From positions 62,001 through 126,000 of the forward strand of contig CP166130.1 of the NCBI GenBank assembly GCA_041228335.1: a stretch of 64,000 nt of DNA, read 5' to 3'. Each line of letters starts with the position of its first letter. Position 1 is the stretch's first letter. Below, one piece after another: positions 1 to 7,851 of the stretch. The translations under genes were made by a program, and so were the position numbers. The stretch is from Alphaproteobacteria bacterium LSUCC0684 (GTDB lineage Bacteria; Pseudomonadota; Alphaproteobacteria; Puniceispirillales; UBA1172). The notes below the pieces were generated by a model. It had not been told where the DNA came from. It was given only the letters and a program-made list of their open reading frames with translations, and did no database searches.

Positions 1-558
1 AAAGCCTGGGCACTCTTCCAGGAGATTGAGGGCGAGGGCGGTCTTGCCGAAAGCCTTGTCCGGGGCAAGATCGACCGATGGGCTGAAGAAGCCTCATCCC
101 GCCGCCAGCAAGAGGTCAATTCCGGCAAGTCATCTCTTCTCGGCGTTACCTTGCATCCGGTCATGGGCGCATCCTCGGCACAGGTTCTCGCAACATCGTT
201 TGGCCCGCGCGGGGGTGCCTGCCGACCTTCAGGTCCATGGGAGGAACTGCGCGCAAGAACAGAGGGTAAAGGGTTGCGGGTTCTCTTGCTTGATCTCGGC
301 GAATCCAGGGGGGCCGGGGCAACATCTCGCTGGTTCCAGGCAATCGGGATCAATGCAACTGCCATGAAGACCAGCGCTGATGAGGCGATCAAGATCATTA
401 CGGCGGCCAGCCCTGATCTCATCGTCACGGATGGTGTTGACGCCGCGATCGCACGTCAGATCAGCGGCATGGCCGTACCACCACGTCATCTTGAGGCAGG
501 TGCGTTTAAAGGTGATGTACTGGCGCTGCTTGAAAAAACACTCGGGGGCAAGAGATGA
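1..558 (+). CDS. mutA: methylmalonyl-CoA mutase small subunit, C-terminal part (cut by window edge)
   Basis: This is the C-terminal 185 residues of the small (beta) subunit of methylmalonyl-CoA mutase, the partner that stabilises the catalytic large subunit in the propionyl-CoA to succinyl-CoA route. The frame is open from the first base of the window, so the start lies outside. The residues seen belong to the end of the barrel and the degenerate B12-binding-like domain, with a Rossmann-like stretch ([10 protein letters not shown], then [10 protein letters not shown]). The stop overlaps the mutB start by four bases (ATGA), so the two are translationally coupled. The assignment rests mostly on this neighbour. 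The visible part alone would be less certain. Confidence 0.8.
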   Translation, partial: KAWALFQEIEGEGGLAESLVRGKIDRWAEEASSRRQQEVNSGKSSLLGVTLHPVMGASSAQVLATSFGPRGGACRPSGPWEELRARTEGKGLRVLLLDLGESRGAGATSRWFQAIGINATAMKTSADEAIKIITAASPDLIVTDGVDAAIARQISGMAVPPRHLEAGAFKGDVLALLEKTLGGKR

Positions 559-2696
559 GCCGTATTCCTGATTTCAGCCATCACGAATTTCAACGCATGC
601 TCCATCCTGCCAGCGCCGATGGCACGACCATGATTTCACCCGAAGGGATTGCCATCCCGCCGGTCTATCCGGTTGATCCGTCGGCGGAGGATATTTCGGG
701 CATGCCGGGAATGGCACCATTTATCCGCGGCCCATACCCGACCATGTACGCAACGCGCCCCTGGACGATCCGGCAATATGCCGGCTTTTCGACCGCCGCG
801 GAATCCAATGCCTTTTACCGCCGCAATCTTGCGGCCGGGCAGATGGGGCTTTCGGTTGCGTTTGATCTGGCGACACACCGGGGCTATGACAGCGACAACC
901 CAAGGGTTGCCGGTGATGTAGGCATGGCCGGGGTGGCGATCGATTCCATTCTTGACATGCGTCAGTTGTTCCAGGGGATTCCGCTCGATCGGATGAGTGT
1001 CTCGATGACAATGAACGGTGCGGTTCTGCCGGTGATGGCGCTCTATGTGGTGGCCGCCGAAGAACAGGGCGTGTTGCCGGCAAAACTCACCGGGACCATC
1101 CAGAATGATATCCTGAAAGAATTCATGGTGCGCAATACCTATATCTATCCACCGCGCCCATCGCTCAGGATTGTTTCTGATATCTTTGCCTATACCGCAA
1201 GAGAAATGCCGAAATTCAATTCCATTTCGATTTCGGGCTATCACATGCAGGAAGCCGGCGCGACGGCAGATCTCGAACTTGCCTACACGCTGGCCGACGG
1301 GGTTGAATATATAAGGACCGGGCTTGCGGCAGGACTTGATGCCGAGCGGTTTGTGCCGCGGCTGTCGTTTTTCTTTGCCATCGGCATGCCGTATCTGATT
1401 GAGGTCGCCAAACTCAGGGCGGCACGACTGCTCTGGTCGAAACTTCTTGGCAAGCATTTCGGTTTCACCAACCCCAAGGCGCTGATGCTCCGCACCCATT
1501 GCCAGACCTCGGGATGGTCACTGGCGGCACAGGATGTCTATAACAACGTGGTGCGAACCCTGATCGAGGCGAGTGCGGCGGTTGGTGGACAGACGCAGTC
1601 CCTGCATACCAACGCCCTTGATGAGGCACTTGGTCTGCCAACAGATTTTTCCGCCCGTATCGCCCGCAATACCCAGTTGCATCTGGCAGGTGAGGCCAAT
1701 GCCCGCCATGTCATTGACCCATGGGGAGGCAGTGCTGCCATTGAAACGCTGACCCGGGATCTCGTGGCTCGTGCCGAGGAGCATATTGCTGAAATTGACG
1801 CGCTGGGCGGTATGGCAAAGGCCATTGATGCAGGGCTGCCCAAGCAACGTATCGAGGAGGCCGCCACCCGGACTCAGGCACATATCGACAGCGGCAGGCA
1901 GAAGATCATCGGGGTGAATATCTTCCCGCCGGATCTCAAGGACGGGGAAGAAGAGGTGGAGATCCTGCGCATCAACAACGCCGATGTGCTCGCCCAGCAG
2001 AAGGCCAAGCTTAACCGCCTGAAAAAAGAGCGCGATGGCCAGCTGGTTGAAACGCGGTTGAGCGGGATTTCAGATGCGGCCATGGGCCAGCGCAATCTGC
2101 TTGAAGCGGCAATCGACGCTGCCCGCGCCGGAGCAACGGTTGGCGAAATGTCCGATGCCATGGAGCGGGTATTCAATCGTCACGTGGCTGAAATCAGAGG
2201 CGTGCGCGGCGTCTGGAAAAAGGAAATGGCAGGGCTGGATGAGCTTGAACTCCTGGCCGAACGGATCACTGCCTTTACCGAAACCGAAGGCCGTGCCCCG
2301 CGCATTCTGATTGCCAAACTCGGGCAGGATGGCCATGACCGCGGCCAGAAAGTTGTGGCCTCTGCCTTTGCCGATGCCGGATTTGACGTGGTGACGGGCC
2401 CGCTCTTCCAGACACCTGAAGAGGCGGCTGATCTTGCCATGGAACAAGAGGTTGATGTCATCGGTCTGTCTTCACTTGCTGCCGGTCACCTGACGCAGGT
2501 TCCCGAACTGAAGGAGGCACTCAAGGCTCGCGGGGCCGAAGACATATATGTGGTGGTCGGCGGCATCATTCCCCCGGGAGATGTGGCCGTGCTGGAAACC
2601 CATGGCGTGGCCGCGGTTTTCCCGGCAGGGACGATGATCGGGGCGGCGGCCCTTGAATTGATGGATATCCTTGGCAAACGACGTAATGTTGCCTAG
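555..2696 (+). CDS. mutB: methylmalonyl-CoA mutase large subunit
   Basis: This is the adenosylcobalamin-dependent catalytic subunit that converts methylmalonyl-CoA to succinyl-CoA in the cytoplasm. The protein has 713 residues, the usual length. The N-terminal part is the substrate-binding TIM barrel ([14 protein letters not shown] near residue 70, [10 protein letters not shown], then QTSGWSL and [10 protein letters not shown]). The C-terminal 140 residues are the B12 domain with the base-off motif D-x-H-x-x-G (GQDGHDRG), which places the cobalt-ligating histidine at about residue 594. Start and coupling to mutA are fixed by the ATGA overlap. Together with mmsA at 7852 it supports degradation of valine and propionate-yielding substrates. 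No epimerase or meaB is seen in the window. Confidence 0.97.
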   Translation: MSRIPDFSHHEFQRMLHPASADGTTMISPEGIAIPPVYPVDPSAEDISGMPGMAPFIRGPYPTMYATRPWTIRQYAGFSTAAESNAFYRRNLAAGQMGLSVAFDLATHRGYDSDNPRVAGDVGMAGVAIDSILDMRQLFQGIPLDRMSVSMTMNGAVLPVMALYVVAAEEQGVLPAKLTGTIQNDILKEFMVRNTYIYPPRPSLRIVSDIFAYTAREMPKFNSISISGYHMQEAGATADLELAYTLADGVEYIRTGLAAGLDAERFVPRLSFFFAIGMPYLIEVAKLRAARLLWSKLLGKHFGFTNPKALMLRTHCQTSGWSLAAQDVYNNVVRTLIEASAAVGGQTQSLHTNALDEALGLPTDFSARIARNTQLHLAGEANARHVIDPWGGSAAIETLTRDLVARAEEHIAEIDALGGMAKAIDAGLPKQRIEEAATRTQAHIDSGRQKIIGVNIFPPDLKDGEEEVEILRINNADVLAQQKAKLNRLKKERDGQLVETRLSGISDAAMGQRNLLEAAIDAARAGATVGEMSDAMERVFNRHVAEIRGVRGVWKKEMAGLDELELLAERITAFTETEGRAPRILIAKLGQDGHDRGQKVVASAFADAGFDVVTGPLFQTPEEAADLAMEQEVDVIGLSSLAAGHLTQVPELKEALKARGAEDIYVVVGGIIPPGDVAVLETHGVAAVFPAGTMIGAAALELMDILGKRRNVA

Positions 2697-2729
2697 ATAA
2701 GAGTTAGGCAAGGCCAGGGGTTACATCAC

Positions 2730-3143
2730 ATGAATGCATCAGATCATGCCGCCGAAATTGTGGATGAGTTCAGTTTCTTTGATGACTGGGAGGATCGCTA
2801 CCAGCATCTGATTGATCTGGGGCGGCGGCTGCCACCACTAGAGGACAGGCACAAGATTGAAGAAAACCGCCTTCGCGGCTGCCAGTCGGTGGTGCATTTC
2901 AAGGCAGAATACGATGCCCCTGTTCTCCTCTTTCATGCGGGGAGTGATGCGGCGATCGTCCAGGGGTTGATCGCCTTGATGCTGCGCGTCTATTCCGGGC
3001 AGAAACCGGAGGATATCCTCGCAACCCAGCCTGATTTTCTTCATCAGATCGGGCTGGATGAGCATCTTTCCCCTACCCGAAAGAACGGGCTGGCTTCGCT
3101 GGTGACGGCGATTATGGATGCGGCCCGCCGCCAGCTTGCCTGA
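2730..3143 (+). CDS. sufE: SufE family cysteine desulfuration protein
   Basis: SufE accepts persulfide sulfur from the cysteine desulfurase SufS and passes it to the SufBCD scaffold during iron-sulfur cluster assembly. The 137-residue product has the family length and the signature region RLRGCQSVV, with the acceptor cysteine at residue 51. The N-terminal stretch (FFDDWEDRYQHLIDLGRRLPPL) is typical of the family. No suf or isc genes lie nearby, so this is a stand-alone copy. It sits 33 bases after mutB on the same strand and may be cotranscribed. It ends five bases from the end of the convergent regulator gene, leaving no room for a terminator between them. Confidence 0.93.
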   Translation: MNASDHAAEIVDEFSFFDDWEDRYQHLIDLGRRLPPLEDRHKIEENRLRGCQSVVHFKAEYDAPVLLFHAGSDAAIVQGLIALMLRVYSGQKPEDILATQPDFLHQIGLDEHLSPTRKNGLASLVTAIMDAARRQLA

Positions 3144-3148
3144 ACCGG

Positions 3149-4138
3149 CTATTCGAGGGAGCGTTCCGCCCGCGGGGTCCGGCCATAGGTTTCACGGTAG
3201 CATTTCGAGAAATGCGAGGCGGAAACAAATCCGCAGGCCAGCGCCACCGACAGGATCGACATGCTGGTCTGCCGCAACAGATGCCGTGCCCGCGCAATGC
3301 GGAGATTGAGATAGTACCGGGTTGGCGTGGTATTGAGATACTTTCGGAACAGGCGTTCAAGCTGCCGGGTGGAAAGCGCTGTCCGGCTGGCAATCTCCGT
3401 CTGGGGCAGAGGGTCCTCGAGATTGGATTCCATTTCCGCCACCACCGCCAGAAGTTTCGGGTGACTGATGCCGAGACGTGATCTCAATTCCATCCGCTGG
3501 CGATCATGGGAATCTCTTATCCGGTCATGGATGAACTGCTCTGATACCTGGGTTGCGAGTTTGGATCCATGGGCCTGGGCAATCAGATGAAGCATCATAT
3601 CAAGCGAGGCGGTACCACCTGAGCAGGTGACCCGATCGCCATCGATTTCAAAGAGGTCCGAACTGACGTCAATATCGGGAAATTCCTCGATAAGTCCATC
3701 ATGGTTTTCCCAGTGGATGGTGCAGCGCCGGCCATCCAGCAGGCCTGCCACCGCCAGAAGATAGGTGCCCGTGCAGATTGCCCCAACGGCCGCGCCGCGA
3801 CGTTCAACGAGCCTGAGGGCGTTGATCACCTCCTTGCGGGCATGTTTCTGGACATCAAGGCCGCCGCAGGCAAAAACCATCCGGCAACTCGAAAGATCTT
3901 CCAGATTGCCATTGGCTGTCACTTCAACCTTGTTGCTGGCCATGACGGGCATGCCATCCTCGGAGGCAATCACCCATTCATAGAGCTGCTTTTCGCTCAT
4001 CCGGTTGGCGGAGCGCAAAGGCTCGATCGCCGAGGCAAAGGCAAGCATGGAAAAATTCGGCACAAGAAGAAAGCCGACGCGGAAAACCTGGCTGTCATCA
4101 CCTGAAGACAAGAGAGTTCGGATACGGTTTTCGTCCAT
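3149..4138 (-). CDS. GlxA-type transcriptional regulator (DJ-1/PfpI domain plus AraC HTH)
   Basis: This 329-residue protein joins an N-terminal class I amidotransferase-like (DJ-1/PfpI) sensing domain (about residues 20-190, with the ICTGTYLLAVAGLLDG elbow) to a C-terminal AraC/XylS double helix-turn-helix (about residues 225-325, STRQLERLFRKYL and ASHFSKCYRETYG). The architecture is that of the GlxA, CdhR and GbdR regulators, which control catabolism of quaternary amines and arginine-type compounds; that is known for the family, not shown here. The window is rich in amine catabolism genes, but none is divergent from this gene. The nearest divergent gene is a TrmH-family methyltransferase, so the target cannot be read from the position. 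Confidence 0.9.
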   Translation of the reverse strand: MDENRIRTLLSSGDDSQVFRVGFLLVPNFSMLAFASAIEPLRSANRMSEKQLYEWVIASEDGMPVMASNKVEVTANGNLEDLSSCRMVFACGGLDVQKHARKEVINALRLVERRGAAVGAICTGTYLLAVAGLLDGRRCTIHWENHDGLIEEFPDIDVSSDLFEIDGDRVTCSGGTASLDMMLHLIAQAHGSKLATQVSEQFIHDRIRDSHDRQRMELRSRLGISHPKLLAVVAEMESNLEDPLPQTEIASRTALSTRQLERLFRKYLNTTPTRYYLNLRIARARHLLRQTSMSILSVALACGFVSASHFSKCYRETYGRTPRAERSLE

Positions 4139-4300
4139 AGGCAGCGTTTACCTTAATTTCGACTTCACGATAAACCAGATTTAACGAATATATCCAGCAA
4201 AATGTCACTCGAAATGACGCGATTTAATCAGGTTATGTCGTATAATGGCCATGCGAGGAGCGGCGGAAATATGATGTCCGCTGGTTTTTCGCTGACCGAT

Positions 4301-4332
4301 AGGGTAATTCCAACAGGGTAATTCCAACAGGG
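4301..4332. repeat. tandem 14-bp repeat, two and a partial copy
   Basis: The unit AGGGTAATTCCAAC occurs twice head to tail (4301-4314 and 4315-4328), followed by a further AGGG. It sits just upstream of the Shine-Dalgarno sequence of the methyltransferase gene at 4357. It may be a simple slippage product. No regulatory meaning is evident. Confidence 0.8.
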
Positions 4333-4356
4333 AATGATCGTTCAATTGAGGAAGAT

Positions 4357-5181
4357 ATGCGCCAGATCTCCAGCCTGACAAATCCTGCCATCAAGGCCCT
4401 GCGCGGCCTTCATGAACGCAAGCATCGCCGCCGTTCCGGGCTGTTTCTGGCCGAAGGGGTGCGGATTGTCACCGAGGCACTGGAACAGGGCTGGTCTCCA
4501 CAAACCCTTGTTCTGGTCGAGGGGCGCGAGGAGGAGCCGCATATCCGACGGTTGCTGGAGCAGGCCGAAGCCGCCGGGGCGGATTGTCTTGCCGTATCGG
4601 AGGCAATCATGGCCAAGATCAGCCGCAAGGACAATCCGCAGATGGTGCTGGCCAGTTTTATGGAACGCTGGCAGACGCCGGAAGATGTTTTTGCAACTCC
4701 TTCGGGCTGCTGGGTTGTGCTGGACAGGGTGCGTGATCCGGGAAATCTGGGAACGATCCTGCGAACAGCGGATGCCGTGGGCGCGTCTGGCGTGATACTC
4801 GTCGGCGATTGCGTTGATGCGTTTTCAGTGGAATCTGTCCGGGCCAGCATGGGAGCGGTCTTCAATGTCGATCTTGTCCGGATGGCCGAAGATGCGTTTG
4901 TCACCGCGGCGAAAGATACTTCGTTCAATATTCTCGGCACGGCCCTGCCGGCATCGGTCGATTATCGTGAAGCGCCATGGTCGGCGCCTTTGCTTCTCCT
5001 GATGGGAAATGAGCAGGCAGGGTTAAGCCCGGGGATGATGGCGGCGGCGCGCCAACTTGTCCGTATGCCCATGCTGGGGCGGTCGGATTCGCTCAATCTG
5101 GCGGTGGCAACCGGTCTCTGTCTTTATGAATTCCTCAGGGCTGGTGATGGTCCGGGTGCGGCGCCCAGCGGGCAAAAATAG
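4357..5181 (+). CDS. TrmH/SpoU family RNA 2'-O-methyltransferase
   Basis: This 274-residue enzyme is predicted to methylate a ribose 2'-OH in rRNA or tRNA using S-adenosylmethionine. The N-terminal substrate-binding domain opens with SSLTNPAIKALRGLHERK, and the C-terminal SPOUT domain carries the three family motifs: RDPGNLGTILRTADA (motif 1), LLLMGNEQAGL (motif 2) and SLNLAVATGLCLYE (motif 3, forming the SAM-binding knot). The sequence does not tell which RNA or position is modified. The closest labels would be RlmB-like or TsnR-like. The start is supported by GAGGAAG six bases upstream. The last 47 bases overlap the end of the convergent methyltransferase gene. Confidence 0.9.
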   Translation: MRQISSLTNPAIKALRGLHERKHRRRSGLFLAEGVRIVTEALEQGWSPQTLVLVEGREEEPHIRRLLEQAEAAGADCLAVSEAIMAKISRKDNPQMVLASFMERWQTPEDVFATPSGCWVVLDRVRDPGNLGTILRTADAVGASGVILVGDCVDAFSVESVRASMGAVFNVDLVRMAEDAFVTAAKDTSFNILGTALPASVDYREAPWSAPLLLLMGNEQAGLSPGMMAAARQLVRMPMLGRSDSLNLAVATGLCLYEFLRAGDGPGAAPSGQK

Positions 5182-6082
5182 CCTGCCCGATCCGGAAGGC
5201 CCGGGGGGATGTCTCCCGGACAGCAAGTTCACCTGAAGAAACCTGCCCTGCGCGCATGCCAAAGACATGATCCATCACGTGATGCAGGCTGAGAAAACTG
5301 CTGCGGATCGCATAGGATGTGAGCACCGCAAAGATCGCCTCATCGCTCAAGATCGAATGGATATCAGCCAGCAATGGAGCGATATCTTCCTCCATGCGCC
5401 AGATTTCCCCCTTGGCGCCGCGGCCATATTTGGGGGGGTCGAGAACAACCCCGTCATATTTACGGTCGCGGCGGGCTTCGCGGCGCACAAACTGGCGGGC
5501 ATCATCGGTGATGTAACGGACCGGGGCGGTGGTCATGGCGGCGAGGTCCCGGTTCTCGAATGCCTGGGTGATCGCTTTTTTTGAGGAATCCACATGGGTG
5601 ACCTCGGCCCCGGCCTGGGCGGCATGCAGGCTTGCAATGCCGGTATAACCAAAAAGATTGAGCACTTTCGGCGAACGGCCATGGCGCTGCCGGAACGCGG
5701 TGATGTGATCGGCGCACCAGCGCCAATGGGCCGACTGTTCGGGGAAAAACCCGAGATGACGGAACGGGGTTGGCATGGCATGAAAACAGATACCATCATA
5801 GGAAACAGACCATGTTGCCGGCAGCGATGGTGACAGTTTCCATTTCCCGGCATCACTGTCGTCGCGGTCGCGGCCAGCGGCGCTGGAGATAAATTCCCCG
5901 TCGGCAGACTGCCACGCATCCGGTGAAAGGGACGGCGCCCAGATCGCCTGGGCTTCGGGGCGGATGAACCGGTAAGGGCCAACCTGCTCAAGCTTGCGGC
6001 CATCTCCGCTGTCGAGAAGGGCGTAATCCTTCCAGTCTTCGGCCTCAAGAATAAGGGCATTGTCAGAAAAAGATTGAGGCAT
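5135..6082 (-). CDS. class I SAM-dependent methyltransferase, RlmI/RlmK-like
   Basis: The 315-residue product has a C-terminal Rossmann methyltransferase domain with motif I VLNLFGYTGIASLHAAQAG (about residues 155-173), an acidic ribose-binding residue in VTHVDSSKKA, and the DPPKYGRG motif found in RlmI, RlmK and related rRNA cytosine/guanine methyltransferases. The N-terminal 130 residues lack an obvious PUA domain, so it is the shorter alphaproteobacterial type. The target is probably 23S rRNA, but this is inferred from family only. It converges on the TrmH-family gene with a 47-base overlap. A strong intrinsic terminator lies about 150 bases upstream of its start and points the same way, so transcription must begin below that point. 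Confidence 0.87.
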   Translation of the reverse strand: MPQSFSDNALILEAEDWKDYALLDSGDGRKLEQVGPYRFIRPEAQAIWAPSLSPDAWQSADGEFISSAAGRDRDDSDAGKWKLSPSLPATWSVSYDGICFHAMPTPFRHLGFFPEQSAHWRWCADHITAFRQRHGRSPKVLNLFGYTGIASLHAAQAGAEVTHVDSSKKAITQAFENRDLAAMTTAPVRYITDDARQFVRREARRDRKYDGVVLDPPKYGRGAKGEIWRMEEDIAPLLADIHSILSDEAIFAVLTSYAIRSSFLSLHHVMDHVFGMRAGQVSSGELAVRETSPRAFRIGQAIFARWAPHPDHHQP

Positions 6083-6228
6083 GAGAATCTTCTATCGTCT
6101 TGGCAGCGTTGATCCGGGTTTCATCAAGGGGCATCTGCCCCGCGCGGGAAATGTGGCGGCAGCATGTGAAATTGATGGGCATCACGCGCCGCCCGGCACC
6201 CCCGTGTACGATCATACTGGCAGAGACG

Positions 6229-6261
6229 AAAAAAAGCACCACCTTATAAATAAGGTGGTGC
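6229..6261 (-). terminator. intrinsic terminator, minus-strand orientation
   Basis: GCACCACCTTA (6236-6246) and TAAGGTGGTGC (6251-6261) form a perfect 11-bp stem with a four-base loop. On the minus strand the stem is followed directly by seven T residues (6229-6235 read as A on the plus strand). No minus-strand gene lies upstream before the glycosyltransferase, which is on the plus strand, so the terminator has no obvious gene to serve. Confidence 0.85.
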
Positions 6262-6292
6262 AGTTGGGGAGGATCAATAGAAACAAGATGAC
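6229..6292 (-). ncRNA. candidate small RNA upstream of the RlmI/K-like gene
   Basis: The minus strand carries promoter-like elements TTGCCG (6322-6327) and TAATGA (6299-6304), separated by 17 bases. They predict a start near 6292 and a transcript of roughly 64 bases ending at the perfect terminator below. No convincing coding sequence lies between them. The 312-base gap 6083-6394 otherwise holds no recognisable gene and becomes AT-rich towards the glycosyltransferase. The promoter call is weak. The terminator is what makes the element worth listing. It could also be a leader attenuator for the downstream methyltransferase gene. Confidence 0.3.
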
Positions 6293-6394
6293 ATAAACTC
6301 ATTAAAATTTAATTAACCAACCGGCAAAAAATGCTCAAAAAAACGGATATCACGAAAAAGTTACTGATTAATATTATCTTTAAGTCGGAGACTG

Positions 6395-7204
6395 TTGCAG
6401 GTGCCTGAAATCAGCGTCATCATCCCCGTTTTTGAGGCCGGAGCGACACTCAGGCGGGCCGTGGAAAGTGTTGCTATCCAGGGGTTCACCCCGCAACAGG
6501 TAGAAATTGTCCTTGCCCCGGATGATCACGGTGATTACGGCTGGATCAGGCCGCTATGGCCAGCGGTGAAAATTCTGCCTCAACGATATTGGCGGACAGG
6601 CACCGGTGCTTCCCGAAACCGGGCGATAGCTCGCGCCCGGGGCCGATATCTTGCCTTTCTGGATGCTGATGATGCCTGGGGGGAGGGATATCTTGAGGCG
6701 ATGCTGCCGCTGGCACGGCGACATGGTGCTGCTTTCGCGCCAACCCGGGTGATTTCTGCGAAGGGCAAGACCTTGATGACCATGGCCGAAGGAAGACGGT
6801 ATTTCCGCCTCGAGGATTTGGGCGTCTGGCCCGGATCCTTCCGCCCCCTTGTCCGCCGGGAGTATTGCCCGCGGTTCATCGATGGCGCCGGGCAGGATAT
6901 CATTCATGCCATCGAAGTGCTGGGCCAGATGGGTGGCGAGGCACCTTTGGCCGCTGACACCTCCTATCATCTTTACCTCCGGCAGGGCAGTATCACCACG
7001 GATCCTAGGTATTCCTGGCGGATAGATCAGCAATATCAGCGCATGATCCGGATGATCCGTTCAGGGAAAACAGCTCTTTCCGGGCCTGAACCTGCACGGG
7101 CCATCTCTGCCCTTGAAGCCCGCCGACGATGGAACAGGAAATGGACCTCATCTGACGGTCACACCGAAGGTTTCTACGGGTATGTCGCCGCCCATTTGAA
7201 ATAA
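6395..7204 (+). CDS. family 2 glycosyltransferase
   Basis: This 269-residue protein is a GT-A fold, family 2 type sugar transferase. It shows the N-terminal nucleotide-binding strand (EISVIIPVFEAGATLRRAVES), the RNRAIARARGRYLAFLDADD segment with the DxD-type metal and nucleotide-sugar site near residue 90, and a following acidic stretch. Its substrate cannot be told, since no other polysaccharide gene lies nearby. The start is a TTG at 6395, or a GTG at 6401, behind GGAG at 6387-6390; no ATG fits. It is a lone gene between two AT-rich spacers, which suggests it was inserted between its neighbours. Confidence 0.85.
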   Translation: MQVPEISVIIPVFEAGATLRRAVESVAIQGFTPQQVEIVLAPDDHGDYGWIRPLWPAVKILPQRYWRTGTGASRNRAIARARGRYLAFLDADDAWGEGYLEAMLPLARRHGAAFAPTRVISAKGKTLMTMAEGRRYFRLEDLGVWPGSFRPLVRREYCPRFIDGAGQDIIHAIEVLGQMGGEAPLAADTSYHLYLRQGSITTDPRYSWRIDQQYQRMIRMIRSGKTALSGPEPARAISALEARRRWNRKWTSSDGHTEGFYGYVAAHLK

Positions 7205-7250
7205 TTTTCCTAAAATATTAGAAAAAAAGAATATACTTCTAATTCATCTC

Positions 7251-7280
7251 AAATATTACTATATCTATAAAATAATATTT
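7251..7280. promoter_or_regulatory. inverted repeat, candidate Lrp-type operator
   Basis: AAATATTA (7251-7258) and TAATATTT (7273-7280) are perfect inverted arms 14 bases apart in a very AT-rich 98-base spacer. They end 22 bases before the start of the Lrp/AsnC regulator. Regulators of this family often control their own genes through AT-rich palindromes, so autoregulation is the simplest reading. Confidence 0.5.
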
Positions 7281-7302
7281 CAGATATTCAGGGCTTCACG
7301 TC

Positions 7303-7785
7303 ATGAAACTCGATGAGCTTGATATTCGTATCCTCAATCTTCTGCAGCAGGATGCAAGCCTGCCGGTGGCGGAAATAGCGGCCAAGGTCGGGCTTTCGGT
7401 GACCCCCTGCTGGCGGCGTATTCAACGTCTTGAAGAACAGGGTGTGATCCGGCGGCGGGTGGCCTTGCTTAACGGGCAGTCGGTCGGTGCCGGTATTTCG
7501 GTATTCGTTGCGGTCCGGACCAATGAGCATAATGCCGAATGGCTGGATCGATTTTCGCAGGTGGTCTCGGCCTTGCCGGAAGTGGTGGAATTTTATCGCA
7601 TGAGCGGTGATGTGGATTATCTTCTGCGGGTGGTTGTCGCGGATATGCCAGCCTATGATGCGTTCTACAAGAAGCTGATCAGCAAGGTGAAGCTTTCGGA
7701 TGTTTCGTCTTCGTTTGCGATGGAGCAGATCAAATACACCACGGCATTGCCGTTGCGGCCGATTTCTGCCGGAAGTCAGGATTGA
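7303..7785 (+). CDS. Lrp/AsnC family transcriptional regulator
   Basis: The 160-residue product has the standard two-part layout. The N-terminal winged helix-turn-helix (residues 1-65, LDELDIRILNLLQQDA and AKVGLSVTPCWRRIQRLEEQ) is followed by the RAM ligand-binding/oligomerisation domain (about residues 70-150, with the MSGDVDYLLRVVV strand). The V-T-P-C-W-R-R-I form of the recognition helix is common in the DecR/BkdR-like branch that responds to amino acids. It lies 66 bases upstream of mmsA on the same strand, so control of valine or thymine breakdown by an amino acid signal is plausible but inferred. Confidence 0.93.
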   Translation: MKLDELDIRILNLLQQDASLPVAEIAAKVGLSVTPCWRRIQRLEEQGVIRRRVALLNGQSVGAGISVFVAVRTNEHNAEWLDRFSQVVSALPEVVEFYRMSGDVDYLLRVVVADMPAYDAFYKKLISKVKLSDVSSSFAMEQIKYTTALPLRPISAGSQD

Positions 7786-7813
7786 AGGTTGATTTACGCC
7801 ATCTGATCATCCA

Positions 7814-7838
7814 CAACTAGGGAATGGTATTCTAGTTG
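7814..7838. promoter_or_regulatory. inverted repeat overlapping the mmsA leader
   Basis: CAACTAG (7814-7820) and CTAGTTG (7832-7838) are perfect 7-base inverted arms around an 11-base centre. The right arm touches the GAGGAG ribosome-binding sequence of mmsA. It could be an operator for the upstream regulator or an RNA hairpin that limits ribosome access. Confidence 0.4.
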
Positions 7839-7851
7839 AGGAGCTCCCGCG

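Noticed and set aside
636-1499. A 287-residue open frame on the minus strand inside mutB
   Set aside because: It is fully antisense to a clear methylmalonyl-CoA mutase gene, has no recognisable domain, and its composition follows the codon pattern of the real gene.
6063-6302. A 79-residue open frame across the orphan terminator
   Set aside because: It reads straight through the strong hairpin and T-run and into the methyltransferase start region. The product has no family-like features.
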